Assembly (NCBI GenBank): GCA_041563315.1
Contig: JBFFNE010000012.1
Coordinates: 1-53,989 of the forward strand
Length of the DNA: 53,989 nt
Direction: 5' to 3'
Source: JBFEYJ01 sp041563315
Lineage (GTDB): Bacteria; Pseudomonadota; Gammaproteobacteria; Thiohalomonadales; Thiohalomonadaceae
In this document: in pieces, positions 23,858-32,934 of the stretch
Numbering within the stretch: position 1 is the first letter of the stretch
Layout of the letters: the number at the start of each line of letters is the position of its first letter
Program-made: the position numbers and the translations under genes
Notes under the pieces: generated by a model
What the model saw: only the letters and a program-made list of their open reading frames with translations
What the model was told of the DNA's origin: nothing
Databases searched by the model: none

Positions 23858-25408
23858 TCAGACATCGCCGCCCTGCGGATGGGCGCGCTCCAGCGGGGCA
23901 AGGATCTTGTTCAAGCCATGGATGTAGGCCTTTGCCGATGCGATGACAATATCGGTGTCGGCCCCTTGCCCATTAACAATGCGACCCGCCTTCTCCAGCC
24001 GCACCGTGACCTCTCCCTGAGCATCGGTGCCAGAGGTAATATTATTCACCGAGTAGAGCTGCAGTTCGCTACCGCTACGGATCACACTCTCAATCGCCTT
24101 GAGGGTAGCATCAACCGGGCCACCACCGGTGGCGCAAAGCTGCTTCTCCTCGCCGTCAACGGTGAGGGTAATGCAAGCCTCCGGGGTCTCTCCTGTCTCG
24201 GAGCACACCTTGAGTGCCACCAGCTTTATACGTTCGTTAACCTGACTTTCGATATCGGACTCGGTAACAAGCGCCTGCAAATCCTCATCGTAGATTTCGT
24301 GCTTCTTGTCGGCCAGCTCCTTAAAACGGGCAAAGGCCTCGTTCAGCGCCTCCTCCGAATCAAACTCGATATCGAGCTCACTCAGACGCGTCTTGAATGC
24401 ATTGCGCCCGGAGTGCTTGCCAAGCACCATGCGGTTGGCGCTCCAGCCTACATCCTCGGCACGCATAATCTCATAGGTCTCGCGATGCTTGAGCACGCCG
24501 TCCTGATGAATGCCCGACTCATGGGCGAAAGCGTTGGCGCCGACAATGGCCTTGTTTGGCTGCACCGGAAAACCGGTGATACCCGAGACCAGACGCGAGG
24601 TGGGTACGATATGTGTGGTGTCGATGTGGTCCACCTCACAAGAAAACACGTCCCGTCGGGTCTTCACCGCCATTACCACCTCTTCCAGTGAGGCATTGCC
24701 GGCGCGCTCCCCTAGACCATTAATGGTACATTCGACCTGACGAGCACCGTTCATCACCGCCGAGAGCGAATTGGCCACAGCAAGCCCGAGATCATTGTGA
24801 CAGTGCACGGAGAACACGGCCTTATCCGAATTAGGCATCTTCTCGCGCAGCAGACGGATGGTTTCGCCGAACTGCTGCGGCAGGTTGTAGCCAACGGTGT
24901 CGGGCACGTTCAGGGTAGTTGCACCGGCGGCGATCACCGCCTCGAAAATGCGGCAGAGAAAATCGATGTCGGAGCGCCCGGCATCCTCGGCGGAGAACTC
25001 CACGTTGTCGGTGTACTGACGGGCACGTTTCACCGCATGGACCGCTTGCTCCACCACCTGATCCGGATTCATGCGCAGTTTGCGCTCCATATGGATCGGC
25101 GAGGTAGCAATAAAGGTATGAATGCGCGCTGAATTGGCTTCCTTCAGCGCTTCTCCGGCCCGATCGATATCCTTGTCCAGGGCACGCGCCAGACCGCAGA
25201 TGGTCGAATCCTTAATCGCGCGGGCCACAGCCTGTACCGATTCGAAATCACCGATAGAGGCGACGGGAAATCCCGCCTCGATAACATCCACCCGCATCCG
25301 TTCGAGCGCCTTGGCGATGCGCACTTTCTCCTCCCGGGTCATGGAAGCGCCGGGACTCTGCTCCCCATCACGCAAGGTGGTATCGAAAATGAACAGCTTA
25401 TCGCTCAT
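23858..25408 (-). CDS. leuA: 2-isopropylmalate synthase
   Basis: A 516-residue enzyme that condenses acetyl-CoA with 2-oxoisovalerate in the first committed step of leucine synthesis. The N-terminal FDTTLRDGEQSPGASM metal/substrate motif, HCHNDLG and the C-terminal regulatory LeuA dimer domain (leucine feedback) are all present. The start has ACGGAG at a good distance. It follows pssA and the ilvBHC genes, an arrangement common in gammaproteobacteria. Its product pathway draws on the 2-oxoisovalerate route supplied by IlvBHC. Confidence 0.97.
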   Translation of the reverse strand: MSDKLFIFDTTLRDGEQSPGASMTREEKVRIAKALERMRVDVIEAGFPVASIGDFESVQAVARAIKDSTICGLARALDKDIDRAGEALKEANSARIHTFIATSPIHMERKLRMNPDQVVEQAVHAVKRARQYTDNVEFSAEDAGRSDIDFLCRIFEAVIAAGATTLNVPDTVGYNLPQQFGETIRLLREKMPNSDKAVFSVHCHNDLGLAVANSLSAVMNGARQVECTINGLGERAGNASLEEVVMAVKTRRDVFSCEVDHIDTTHIVPTSRLVSGITGFPVQPNKAIVGANAFAHESGIHQDGVLKHRETYEIMRAEDVGWSANRMVLGKHSGRNAFKTRLSELDIEFDSEEALNEAFARFKELADKKHEIYDEDLQALVTESDIESQVNERIKLVALKVCSETGETPEACITLTVDGEEKQLCATGGGPVDATLKAIESVIRSGSELQLYSVNNITSGTDAQGEVTVRLEKAGRIVNGQGADTDIVIASAKAYIHGLNKILAPLERAHPQGGDV

Positions 25409-25536
25409 AGTGGTACTCCGTATTACCCCGACAATCAGGTGTATTGGTGCCGGAAACTAGAACCCTTACCGCTACGCCAAGATGAGGTAGCAGCGAAAAT
25501 GGGGGGGGCGAAAGTAGTGTACTTGTTGGCGTGAGA

Positions 25537-26337
25537 TCAGCCGTTGCTCTGGTCACTCTGGTCACTCTGGTCACTATGGCGCTTCTCGGCAGCTTCTCTC
25601 TGGCGTCGACGACGCAGCAACAGCCACCCCGTGACAACGGGGCCGGACAGAGCGTAGAGCACAAAGGTGCCGAAGAGCACCTGCGGCGGGTCAAGCGAGA
25701 CCAGCACGAACACCAGAATCACGACAAGCATCGCCATAAACGGCACTCGCCCCTTGAGATCCAGCTCCTTGAAACTGTAGAAACGGACATTGCTGACCAT
25801 CAATACACCGATGCTGATAGTGACCGCGCAAGTCAGCCATGCCAGCGCAATGCCTGCGACCTCATAGTCATAACCGACCCAGACCAGTCCTGTCACCACG
25901 GCGGCAGCAGCTGGGCTCGGCAACCCCTGGAAGAAGCGCTTGTCAGCCACTTCCAGCTGGGTATTGAATCGCGCCAGCCGCAATGCTGCACCGGCGGTAT
26001 AGATAAAAGCAGCCAGCCAGCCAATCTTGCCCATACTGTGTAGTGACCACTCATACATCACCAACGCCGGCGCCAGACCAAAGGAGATCATGTCCGAAAG
26101 CGAATCATACTCAGCACCGAAGGCACTCTGGGTATTGGTCATACGGGCAACCCGCCCGTCGAGACCATCCAGCACCATGGCGATAAAGATGGCCACGGCT
26201 GCCGCCTCAAATCGCCCCCCCATTGCCGCCACGATGGCATAAAAGCCAGCAAACAATGCCGCTGTGGTAAAGAGATTGGGCAGCAGGTAGATACCTCGCC
26301 GCGGCTTGCCGACCTCCGTGCTGTGCTTGTCACTCAT
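25537..26337 (-). CDS. pssA: CDP-diacylglycerol-serine O-phosphatidyltransferase
   Basis: A 266-residue integral membrane enzyme that makes phosphatidylserine for phosphatidylethanolamine synthesis. The CDP-alcohol phosphotransferase motif DG-DGR-AR--------G---D---D is intact (DGLDGRVARMTNTQSAFG, then AEYDSLSD). This is the multi-helix type II PssA, not the E. coli type. The C-terminal tail SDQSDQSDQSNG is encoded by 9-bp tandem repeats (25542-25577). It lies between ilvC and leuA; a terminator after ilvC suggests its own promoter. Confidence 0.94.
   Translation of the reverse strand: MSDKHSTEVGKPRRGIYLLPNLFTTAALFAGFYAIVAAMGGRFEAAAVAIFIAMVLDGLDGRVARMTNTQSAFGAEYDSLSDMISFGLAPALVMYEWSLHSMGKIGWLAAFIYTAGAALRLARFNTQLEVADKRFFQGLPSPAAAAVVTGLVWVGYDYEVAGIALAWLTCAVTISIGVLMVSNVRFYSFKELDLKGRVPFMAMLVVILVFVLVSLDPPQVLFGTFVLYALSGPVVTGWLLLRRRRQREAAEKRHSDQSDQSDQSNG
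25542..25577. repeat. 9-bp tandem repeat in the 3' end of pssA
   Basis: GGTCACTCT occurs at 25551-25559 and 25560-25568, with a variant at 25569-25577 and a degenerate copy before. In the coding frame it gives the repeated Ser-Asp-Gln tail of PssA. Confidence 0.7.
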
Positions 26338-26755
26338 ATTATCTGTACTCGATGAATCCCGCTCTGACTCACAATCATAAAGCCTGACGCCCTGCGTTGC
26401 ATCCGTTGTCGTGTGTTTTTCCAGAGAAAAACCACACAGGGAGGCGTGCAGCCCTTGGGCTACCCACCCTCTCCACTACGGCCTCAGCAGGAATTAGCGG
26501 CATGAAAACACTTCTTGCGGCTCAATCGAAGATCCAACCCCATGGATCCCCGAGGACCGCAGTCCATTTCAGGGGAAAACAGGTATGTTTGAGCGGAACG
26601 GTTTTTTCTCGCGTGTTGCCCGAGGTGTAACAAAGAGGTACCTGTTTATGGGATTGTAGTAACCAAGGCAAGCCTCTGGGGGGCGTCCCGGCCGCGACAG
26701 GGTGTAGAGCAAATAGCTACTGGACTGTCGCTCCGAGGTAATCGAGTTACCCCCC
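26338..26755. other. Long intergenic region upstream of pssA with possible structured RNA
   Basis: 418 bp without a convincing gene. A perfect 9-bp inverted repeat, AAACAGGTA (26577-26585) / TACCTGTTT (26639-26647), closes a 53-nt loop. A smaller AGCCC-TTG-GGGCT-like hairpin lies near 26448. On the minus strand this is the leader of pssA. An open frame at 26397-26630 on the plus strand has no recognisable features. I do not recognise a known riboswitch class. Confidence 0.4.
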
Positions 26756-26792
26756 AAAAAAAAGGCCGGTTCCGACAAGCGGAACCGGCCTT
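26756..26792 (-). terminator. Rho-independent terminator of ilvBHC
   Basis: A perfect 13-bp stem (26762-26774 with 26780-26792, core GGCCGGTTCCG) with a 5-nt loop. On the minus strand it is followed by eight T residues (A run 26756-26763). It lies 20 bp past the ilvC stop. Confidence 0.92.
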
Positions 26793-26812
26793 CAGCCCGA
26801 GCAGAACAAGGG

Positions 26813-27835
26813 TTAGTTCTTTTCCTTATCCACCAGCTGGTTGGCGGTGATCCACGGCATCATGGAGCGCAACTTGCCACCGACCACTTCGATTTCGTGG
26901 GCAGCGTTATTGCGACGCCAGGCAGTCATCTCGGGGTAGTTGCTCATCCCCTCGAGGATGAACTTCTTGGCATACTCACCGTTCTGGATGTTCTTCAGCG
27001 CCTCACGCATCGCCCAACGCGACTCCTCGTTGATGACCTGCGGGCCGGTAACGTACTCACCATACTCGGCATTGTTGGAAATGGAGTAGTTCATGTTGGC
27101 GATACCGCCTTCGTACATGAGGTCCACAATCAGCTTGAGCTCGTGCAGACACTCAAAGTAGGCCATCTCGGGAGCGTAACCGGCCTCAACCAGAGTCTCA
27201 AAACCAGCCTTGACCAGCTCGACCGCGCCGCCACACAGAACGGCCTGCTCACCGAACAGGTCGGTCTCGGTCTCATCCTTGAAGGAGGTTTCAATGATAC
27301 CGGTGCGGCCTCCGCCAACGCCGGAGGCATAGGACAGGGCAATCTCCTTGGCCTTGCCGGAGGCATCCTGGAAGATGGCAATGAGGTCAGGGATACCACC
27401 GCCTTTGACGAACTCGGAACGCACAGTGTGGCCCGGCGCCTTGGGGGCGATCATGATCACGTCCAGATCCTTGCGCGGCACGACCTGGTTGTAATGGATG
27501 GCAAAGCCATGGGCGAACGCCAGTACCCCACCCTGTTTGATGTTGGGCTCGATTTCATTCTTGTAGAGCTGGGACTGAAACTCATCCGGGGTCAGGATCA
27601 TGACCAGGTCGGCGTCCTTGACCGCCTCAGCGGTATTCTTCACCTTGAGACCGGCCTTCTCGGCCTTGGCAGCAGAAGAGGAACCTTCACGCAGACCGAC
27701 GGTAACATCGACGCCGGAATCCTTCAGGTTGTTGGCATGGGCGTGCCCCTGGGAGCCGTAGCCGATGATGGCGACCTTCATGCCCTGGATGATGGAGAGG
27801 TCGCAGTCTTTGTCGTAATACATATTCAGTGCCAT
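26813..27835 (-). CDS. ilvC: Ketol-acid reductoisomerase (NADP+)
   Basis: A 340-residue class I enzyme that isomerises and reduces acetolactate in valine/isoleucine synthesis. The NADPH loop GYGSQGHAHANNL is present, as are the metal/substrate carboxylates in DLFGEQAVLCGG and YFECLHE. AAGGAAG precedes the ATG by 6 nt. It is the last gene of ilvBHC and is followed by a strong terminator. Confidence 0.98.
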   Translation of the reverse strand: MALNMYYDKDCDLSIIQGMKVAIIGYGSQGHAHANNLKDSGVDVTVGLREGSSSAAKAEKAGLKVKNTAEAVKDADLVMILTPDEFQSQLYKNEIEPNIKQGGVLAFAHGFAIHYNQVVPRKDLDVIMIAPKAPGHTVRSEFVKGGGIPDLIAIFQDASGKAKEIALSYASGVGGGRTGIIETSFKDETETDLFGEQAVLCGGAVELVKAGFETLVEAGYAPEMAYFECLHELKLIVDLMYEGGIANMNYSISNNAEYGEYVTGPQVINEESRWAMREALKNIQNGEYAKKFILEGMSNYPEMTAWRRNNAAHEIEVVGGKLRSMMPWITANQLVDKEKN

Positions 27836-27886
27836 TTGAAGCTTCCTTTAAGCAAACTTGAAGTCGGTTGTAAGTCTTTCTTTAAT

Positions 27887-28381
27887 CTAGATATGTAGCG
27901 CCTTTTCACCGCGGGAGATGCCGGTGATGCCAGAGCGAACGGTTTCCAGAATGTCCGTACTCTTGAACGTACCAATAAAGGCATCCAGTTTCTGCACATC
28001 GCCCGTCAACTCGATGGTATAGCAGGTGTCGGTTACATCGATAATATTCCCACGGAAGATATCGGCCAATCGCTTTATCTCCTCCCGTTGAGCGGAGGTG
28101 CTAGCCTTGACCTTGATCAGCATCATCTCCCGCTCGATGTGCGGCCCTTCTGTCAGGTCCAGCAGTTTCACCACATCGATCAGCTTATTCAGCTGCTTGG
28201 TGATCTGCTCGATTATCTCTTCCGAACCGCGGGTGACCAAGGTCAGGCGGGAGAGCGAAGGATCCTCGGTGGGGGCCACGGTCAAGGATTCGATATTATA
28301 CCCACGTGCGGAAAAAAGTCCCGCCACCCGTGACAGGGCTCCAGCCTCGTTTTCCATCAAAATCGAGATAATGTGTCTCAT
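27887..28381 (-). CDS. ilvH: Acetolactate synthase small (regulatory) subunit
   Basis: A 164-residue protein with an N-terminal ACT domain (MRHIISILMENEAGALSRVAGLFSARGYNIESLTV) that binds valine for feedback control, and a C-terminal subunit domain. The ATG overlaps the ilvB stop (ATGA). It partners with IlvB encoded upstream. Confidence 0.97.
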   Translation of the reverse strand: MRHIISILMENEAGALSRVAGLFSARGYNIESLTVAPTEDPSLSRLTLVTRGSEEIIEQITKQLNKLIDVVKLLDLTEGPHIEREMMLIKVKASTSAQREEIKRLADIFRGNIIDVTDTCYTIELTGDVQKLDAFIGTFKSTDILETVRSGITGISRGEKALHI

Positions 28382-30072
28382 ATCAGGATCATCTCATCTA
28401 GCCCGGCACCAGCGGGAACCATCGGATAGACATTTTCCTTTGGATCAGTAAGGAAATTCATAAATACCAGACGATCCTTGAGCTTGAAGGCCTCCTTGAT
28501 CGCCCCTTCCACATCTTCCGGCTTGTCGATCTGCATACCAACATGTCCATAGGCCTCGGCCAATGTAACGAAGTCTGGAAGTGATTCCATGTAAGAGTGC
28601 GAATAACGCTCCTCATAGAAAAATTCCTGCCACTGGCGAACCATCCCCAGAAAACCGTTATTGAGACAGAGGATCTTAATCGGCAGGTTGTGCTGCAGAC
28701 AGGTGGAGAGTTCCTGAATGTTCATCTGGATGGATCCCTCGCCGGTAATGCAGGCCACCTGCGCCTTGGGATGGGCTAACTGTACCCCCATCGCAGCCGG
28801 CAGACCGAAGCCCATGGTGCCGAGGCCACCGGAATTGATCCAGCGACGTGGTTTATCGAACTTATAGAACTGCGCCGCCCACATCTGATGCTGCCCCACG
28901 TCAGAGGTGACAAAGGCATTCCCCTTGGTGACTTTGTAAAGGGTGTCGATCACCCCCTGCGGCTTAACAATGCTGGAGGCGCGGTCAAATTTGAGGCAAT
29001 CCTTGGCACGCCACTCCTCAATTTGTTGCCACCAACGGGCCTGCGCCTCACCATCCGGGGTTCGGCCCACCTCCTTAAGCAGCTCAAGCATGGTTTTAAG
29101 CACGGCGTTCACATCGCCAACGATGGGGACATCCACCTTGACGTTCTTGGAGATAGAGGCCGGGTCGATATCGACGTGAATGATTCGGGCACTGGGAGCG
29201 AACTTCTCAATCTTGCCGGTGACGCGGTCATCGAAACGGGCGCCAATCGCAATAAGCAGGTCACAATGCGAGACGCTCATGTTGGCCTCGTAGGTGCCGT
29301 GCATTCCCAGCATGCCGACACACTGCTTATCGGTCGCGGGGAAACCGCCGAGGCCCATCGAGGTATTGGTCACAGGGAAGCCAAGCTGGTGAGCCAGGTC
29401 AGTCAACACTTTGGAGGCATCGCCCAACACTACGCCACCGCCGGTATAGAACAACGGTCGCTTAGCCGACAACATCATGCTGACGGCTTTTTTAATCTGC
29501 CCGGCGTGCCCCTTCACCACAGGATTGTAGGAACGCATCGTCACCTTCTTCGGGTAAACATAGCGGGTCCGCTCGGCAGTGACATCCTTGGGGATATCGA
29601 CCACCACCGGTCCGGGGCGGCCGGTGGTGGCGATATAGAAGGCCTTTTTCAGGGTAACCGCCAGGTCAGCGACATCCTTGACCAGGAAGTTGTGCTTGAC
29701 GCAGGGACGGGTGATACCGACCGAGTCGACCTCCTGGAAGGCATCGTTGCCAATTAGGCTGGAGTTGACCTGGCCGGTGATCACTACCATGGGAATCGAG
29801 TCCATGTAGGCCGTAGCGATCCCGGTCACCGCATTGGTCGCGCCCGGGCCCGAGGTCACCAACACCACACCGGGCTTGCCGGTGGAGCGGGCATAACCAT
29901 CCGCCGCATGGGTGGCTGCCTGCTCATGACGGACCAGGATATGCTTGACCTTATCCTGCTTGTAGAGAGCATCGTAGATATGCAGGACAGCGCCTCCAGG
30001 ATAGCCGAAAAGGTGCTCAACACCTTCATCCTGGAGAAAACGCGCTATGATTTCGGCACCGGTCAATTCCAC
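28378..30072 (-). CDS. ilvB: Acetolactate synthase large (catalytic) subunit
   Basis: A 564-residue ThDP enzyme (ilvB/ilvI type). It has the catalytic Glu in RHEQAATHAADGYARSTGKPG and the ThDP-Mg motif GEGSIQMNIQEL...LNN (Glu for the commoner Asp, as also in some Pseudomonas homologues). The start is GTG at 30072 (VELTGAEII). It is the first gene of ilvBHC; its leader carries a possible attenuator (30100-30130). Confidence 0.97.
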   Translation of the reverse strand: MELTGAEIIARFLQDEGVEHLFGYPGGAVLHIYDALYKQDKVKHILVRHEQAATHAADGYARSTGKPGVVLVTSGPGATNAVTGIATAYMDSIPMVVITGQVNSSLIGNDAFQEVDSVGITRPCVKHNFLVKDVADLAVTLKKAFYIATTGRPGPVVVDIPKDVTAERTRYVYPKKVTMRSYNPVVKGHAGQIKKAVSMMLSAKRPLFYTGGGVVLGDASKVLTDLAHQLGFPVTNTSMGLGGFPATDKQCVGMLGMHGTYEANMSVSHCDLLIAIGARFDDRVTGKIEKFAPSARIIHVDIDPASISKNVKVDVPIVGDVNAVLKTMLELLKEVGRTPDGEAQARWWQQIEEWRAKDCLKFDRASSIVKPQGVIDTLYKVTKGNAFVTSDVGQHQMWAAQFYKFDKPRRWINSGGLGTMGFGLPAAMGVQLAHPKAQVACITGEGSIQMNIQELSTCLQHNLPIKILCLNNGFLGMVRQWQEFFYEERYSHSYMESLPDFVTLAEAYGHVGMQIDKPEDVEGAIKEAFKLKDRLVFMNFLTDPKENVYPMVPAGAGLDEMILI

Positions 30073-30099
30073 CTTGAGAGTCTCCCGTAGGCTCCACAG

Positions 30100-30130
30100 A
30101 AAAAAATACCCGTAAGAACGGGCCAGCCCG
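30100..30130 (-). promoter_or_regulatory. Possible transcription attenuator upstream of ilvB
   Basis: On the minus strand, CCCGT-TCTT-ACGGG (30109-30122) is followed by TA and seven T residues, like a short terminator 28 nt before the ilvB start. The CCCG of that stem can instead pair with an upstream CGGG (30119-30130, loop CTGG), so the two hairpins exclude each other. The stems are short (5 and 4 bp), so confidence is low. Confidence 0.35.
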
Positions 30131-30218
30131 GAGGTTTCGTAAACGCATATAACGATCGCGCAGGATATTGGCTAAGCAAGGAATTATTCGACAGGGCGGT
30201 GTAGTTACTCATACAGCC

Positions 30219-30329
30219 AAAGAGAAAAATTTCTTGCATCGTCAAGAGACAAGCGAGGGCATGTGCAGTTTACGAAATATCCGGGCTTGATGTGAATGCA
30301 GTCGCAAAGAAAGAGAAAATTACTTGCAT
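30219..30329. repeat. Imperfect 20-bp direct repeat in the ilvB/DUF4124 divergent region
   Basis: The copies are at 30219-30239 and 30310-30329, both of the form AAAGAGAAAA-TT-CTTGCAT, 91 bp apart. They may be regulator sites for ilvB or remnants of a duplication. Confidence 0.5.
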
Positions 30330-30405
30330 TCACGCCCTAGGTCAAGCGATAACAGTATCTTACGGGTGAACAGCCGCACATTCCCTGTACTGAGCGGCAA
30401 TTAAC

Positions 30406-30431
30406 TTGACATGCTACATTGCCCCTAACAA
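30406..30431 (+). promoter_or_regulatory. Possible promoter of the DUF4124 gene
   Basis: A consensus TTGACA -35 (30406-30411) is followed by a weak TAACAA (30426-30431). The 14-nt spacing is shorter than usual. Confidence 0.3.
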
Positions 30432-30458
30432 TGGTGAAACGCGCCTATGGAGATCTCG

Positions 30459-30866
30459 ATGAACCGTCGCATAAGGAATGGTGTTCTGCTGACCTCGTTA
30501 TTAGTGCTACCGATGGCCTTTACTCATGCCGCAGGGCTCTATAAATGGACCGATGCTGAAGGTAATGTCCATTATGGTCAGCTTCCACCAACCGATCGCG
30601 CCGCAAAAAAACTCACTCCAACCAAAGATGTCCCTGCCACACAACAGCAGCCTGACGAGGAGGCCATCCCTGAAGAGGCCAAACGCGATGCCAAACAGCT
30701 TCAGATTAAGCAGCAAAATTGTGAAATTGCCAAAGGGAACCTACAGACCTACCAGAATTCCAGTCAAATCCGTCAAGCTGATGGAACCATCGTCAGTATG
30801 AGCGATGAAATGCGCGCACAAAAAATTCAGGAAGGACAGGAAATGGTGGACAAGTTTTGTAATTAA
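30459..30866 (+). CDS. Exported DUF4124 protein
   Basis: A 135-residue protein; the ATG at 30459 is chosen because GGAG lies 6 nt upstream (an ATG at 30447 would add four residues). It has a signal peptide (LLVLPMAFTHAA), then the DUF4124 signature GLYKWTDAEGNVHYGQLPP, a linker and a helical C-terminal part with two cysteines (QQNCEIAKGNL, DKFCN) that could form a disulfide in the periplasm. Function is unknown; such proteins are common in gammaproteobacterial envelopes. It stands alone between ilvB and proS. Confidence 0.85.
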   Translation: MNRRIRNGVLLTSLLVLPMAFTHAAGLYKWTDAEGNVHYGQLPPTDRAAKKLTPTKDVPATQQQPDEEAIPEEAKRDAKQLQIKQQNCEIAKGNLQTYQNSSQIRQADGTIVSMSDEMRAQKIQEGQEMVDKFCN

Positions 30867-31136
30867 CCGGGTTTTATTAACCCCAACACTTTAAACAGGA
30901 TAAAACGGGTTGTCCGCCGGCAACCGGTATCAGCCCGTACTGGCATCAACAAAGTAAAGAGAATATCCGGCATTCCCCCGTTCATCTGCTGCAGCAGAAA
31001 CAGGCTCCTGTGCGAAACTGCATGCATTCACGAAAATCTTTATTGCCCCTGACTCTGTACGGCTGACCCGCGCTGCGCCTACAATATCCGTCTTTAACAT
31101 CCTTGTTTGCACCACCCAACCGGAAGAAGCACTGCC
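30867..31136. other. Intergenic region upstream of proS
   Basis: 270 bp; I see no gene or clear terminator. It presumably holds the proS promoter. Confidence 0.5.
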
Positions 31137-32864
31137 ATGCGCGTATCTCGATTTCTACTTGCCACCGTCAAGGAAACCCCTGCAGACGCCGAGGTGATCA
31201 GTCACCAACTTATGATGCGGGCTGGCATGATCCGCAAACTGGCCTCCGGCCTCTATACCTGGCTACCGCTGGGTCTGCGGGTGTTGCGCAAAGTCGAGAC
31301 CATTGTGCGCGAAGAGATGAACCGTGCTGGTGCACAGGAAGTGCTGATGCCGGCAATCCAGCCGGCCGAGTTATGGCAGGAGTCAGGTCGCTGGGAACAG
31401 TTCGGCCCCGAGATGCTGCGCATGACAGACCGCCACAACCGTGAGTTCTGTTTCGGACCGACCCATGAAGAGATCATCACCGATCTGATCCGTAACGAGC
31501 TGCGCAGTTACAAGCAGTTACCGGCCAACTTCTATCAGATTCAGACAAAATTCCGTGATGAGCGCCGCCCCCGCTTCGGCGTCATGCGCGCCCGGGAGTT
31601 CTTGATGAAGGATTCCTACTCCTTCCATCTCGATGAGGCCTCGCTTAAAGAGACCTATCAGGTAATGCACGAGGCCTACACCCGCATCTTCACCCGTCTT
31701 GGCCTCGACTTTCGCCCGGTACTGGCCGACACCGGCGCCATCGGTGGCAGCGGCTCCCACGAATTCCACGTCCTGGCCGACTCCGGTGAAGATGCCATCG
31801 CCTTCTCCACCGAAAGCGATTATGCCGCCAACGTCGAAAAGGCCGAGTCATTGCCGCCTCAGGGAGCGCGCCCTGGGCCGAGCCAGGAGCTGACGAGTGT
31901 GGATACACCCAACCAGCACAGCATTGATGAGGTCAGTCACTTTCTCAAAGTGCCGGCAGCGCAAACGGTAAAAACCCTGGTGGTGCGAGGTGCCAGCTCC
32001 GAGGGTGAAATGGAAGGTGTGGTTGCCCTGGTACTACGCGGCGATCATGAGCTGAACGAGATCAAAGCGGAAAAATTGCCGCAGGTGCTGAGCCCACTGA
32101 GCTTCGCCAGTGATGAAGAGGTACGCGCCGCGGTCGGCTGTAATCCCGGCTCCATCGGGCCACTCGGCATCGGTATCCCGGTAATTGTTGATCGCGACGC
32201 CGCCCATTTGGCCGATTTTGTCTGCGGCGCCAACGAAGACGGCAAGCATCTCACCGGCGTTAATTGGGGCCGCGACCTGCCAGAGCCCGAAGTAGCCGAT
32301 TTGCGCAATGTGGTTGAAGGTGATCCCAGCCCCGACGGCAGGGGGGTACTTACCATCAAGCGCGGCATCGAGGTCGGCCACATCTTCCAGCTCGGCGACA
32401 AGTACAGCGAAGCGATGAAGGCCACCGTCCTGGATGAGAGCGGCAAGGCCATAGTCATGACCATGGGTTGCTACGGCATCGGCGTCTCCCGCGTAGTCGC
32501 CTCGGCCATCGAACAGAACCACGATGACAAGGGTATTATCTGGCCCGATACCCTCGCCCCATTTCAGATCGCTGTGCTCCCACTGAACATGCACAAGTCG
32601 GAGGCCGTGCGCGAAACGGCGGAAAAACTCTATGCCGATCTCTGTGCAGCCGGCTATGATGTGCTGTTCGACGACCGTGGTGAGCGCCCCGGCGTGATGT
32701 TCGCCGACATGGAACTCATCGGCATCCCGCACCGTGTAGTGATCGGCGAGCGCGGCCTCAAAAGCGGCAGCGTCGAATACAAGGGGCGACGTGACAGTGA
32801 AAACCAGGACATCCCGCTGGAGCAACTGATGGCATTTCTCGGCGACAGGATCAAACGCGCTTAA
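31137..32864 (+). CDS. proS: Prolyl-tRNA synthetase
   Basis: A 575-residue class II synthetase of the bacterial type with the INS editing insertion between motifs 2 and 3. I chose the ATG at 31137 (MRVSRFLLATVKETPADAEV, the conserved N-terminus), with GGAAGAAG upstream, over an ATG ten codons earlier. Motifs visible: the proline-site TREFCFGPTHEE-like FCFGPTHEE, motif 2 KFRDERRPRFGVMRAREF, and motif 3 MGCYGIGVSRVV. The C-terminal anticodon domain is complete. Confidence 0.97.
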   Translation: MRVSRFLLATVKETPADAEVISHQLMMRAGMIRKLASGLYTWLPLGLRVLRKVETIVREEMNRAGAQEVLMPAIQPAELWQESGRWEQFGPEMLRMTDRHNREFCFGPTHEEIITDLIRNELRSYKQLPANFYQIQTKFRDERRPRFGVMRAREFLMKDSYSFHLDEASLKETYQVMHEAYTRIFTRLGLDFRPVLADTGAIGGSGSHEFHVLADSGEDAIAFSTESDYAANVEKAESLPPQGARPGPSQELTSVDTPNQHSIDEVSHFLKVPAAQTVKTLVVRGASSEGEMEGVVALVLRGDHELNEIKAEKLPQVLSPLSFASDEEVRAAVGCNPGSIGPLGIGIPVIVDRDAAHLADFVCGANEDGKHLTGVNWGRDLPEPEVADLRNVVEGDPSPDGRGVLTIKRGIEVGHIFQLGDKYSEAMKATVLDESGKAIVMTMGCYGIGVSRVVASAIEQNHDDKGIIWPDTLAPFQIAVLPLNMHKSEAVRETAEKLYADLCAAGYDVLFDDRGERPGVMFADMELIGIPHRVVIGERGLKSGSVEYKGRRDSENQDIPLEQLMAFLGDRIKRA

Positions 32865-32934
32865 TCAGTGTAAGAGTTGTATTCTGTCACGCGTGGCGGT
32901 CAGCCTATCGCGGCAGTGATGCCCTCAACACTTG

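Larger units (their letters stand above)
30073..30458. other. Divergent leader region between ilvB and the DUF4124 gene
   Basis: About 385 bp with no supported gene. It contains the possible attenuator, a long direct repeat and a TTGACA -35-like box (all listed separately). I looked for a short leader peptide rich in Leu, Ile or Val on the minus strand and saw none that is convincing. Confidence 0.6.

Noticed and set aside
26397..26630. 77-codon open frame between pssA and ilvC
   Set aside because: No recognisable domain and unusual composition; more likely non-coding.
26897..27898. 333-codon plus-strand open frame antisense to ilvC
   Set aside because: Shadow frame; ilvC on the other strand is certain.
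30063..30245. Possible leader peptide before ilvB (60 codons)
   Set aside because: It is not enriched in Leu, Ile or Val and runs into the ilvB start.
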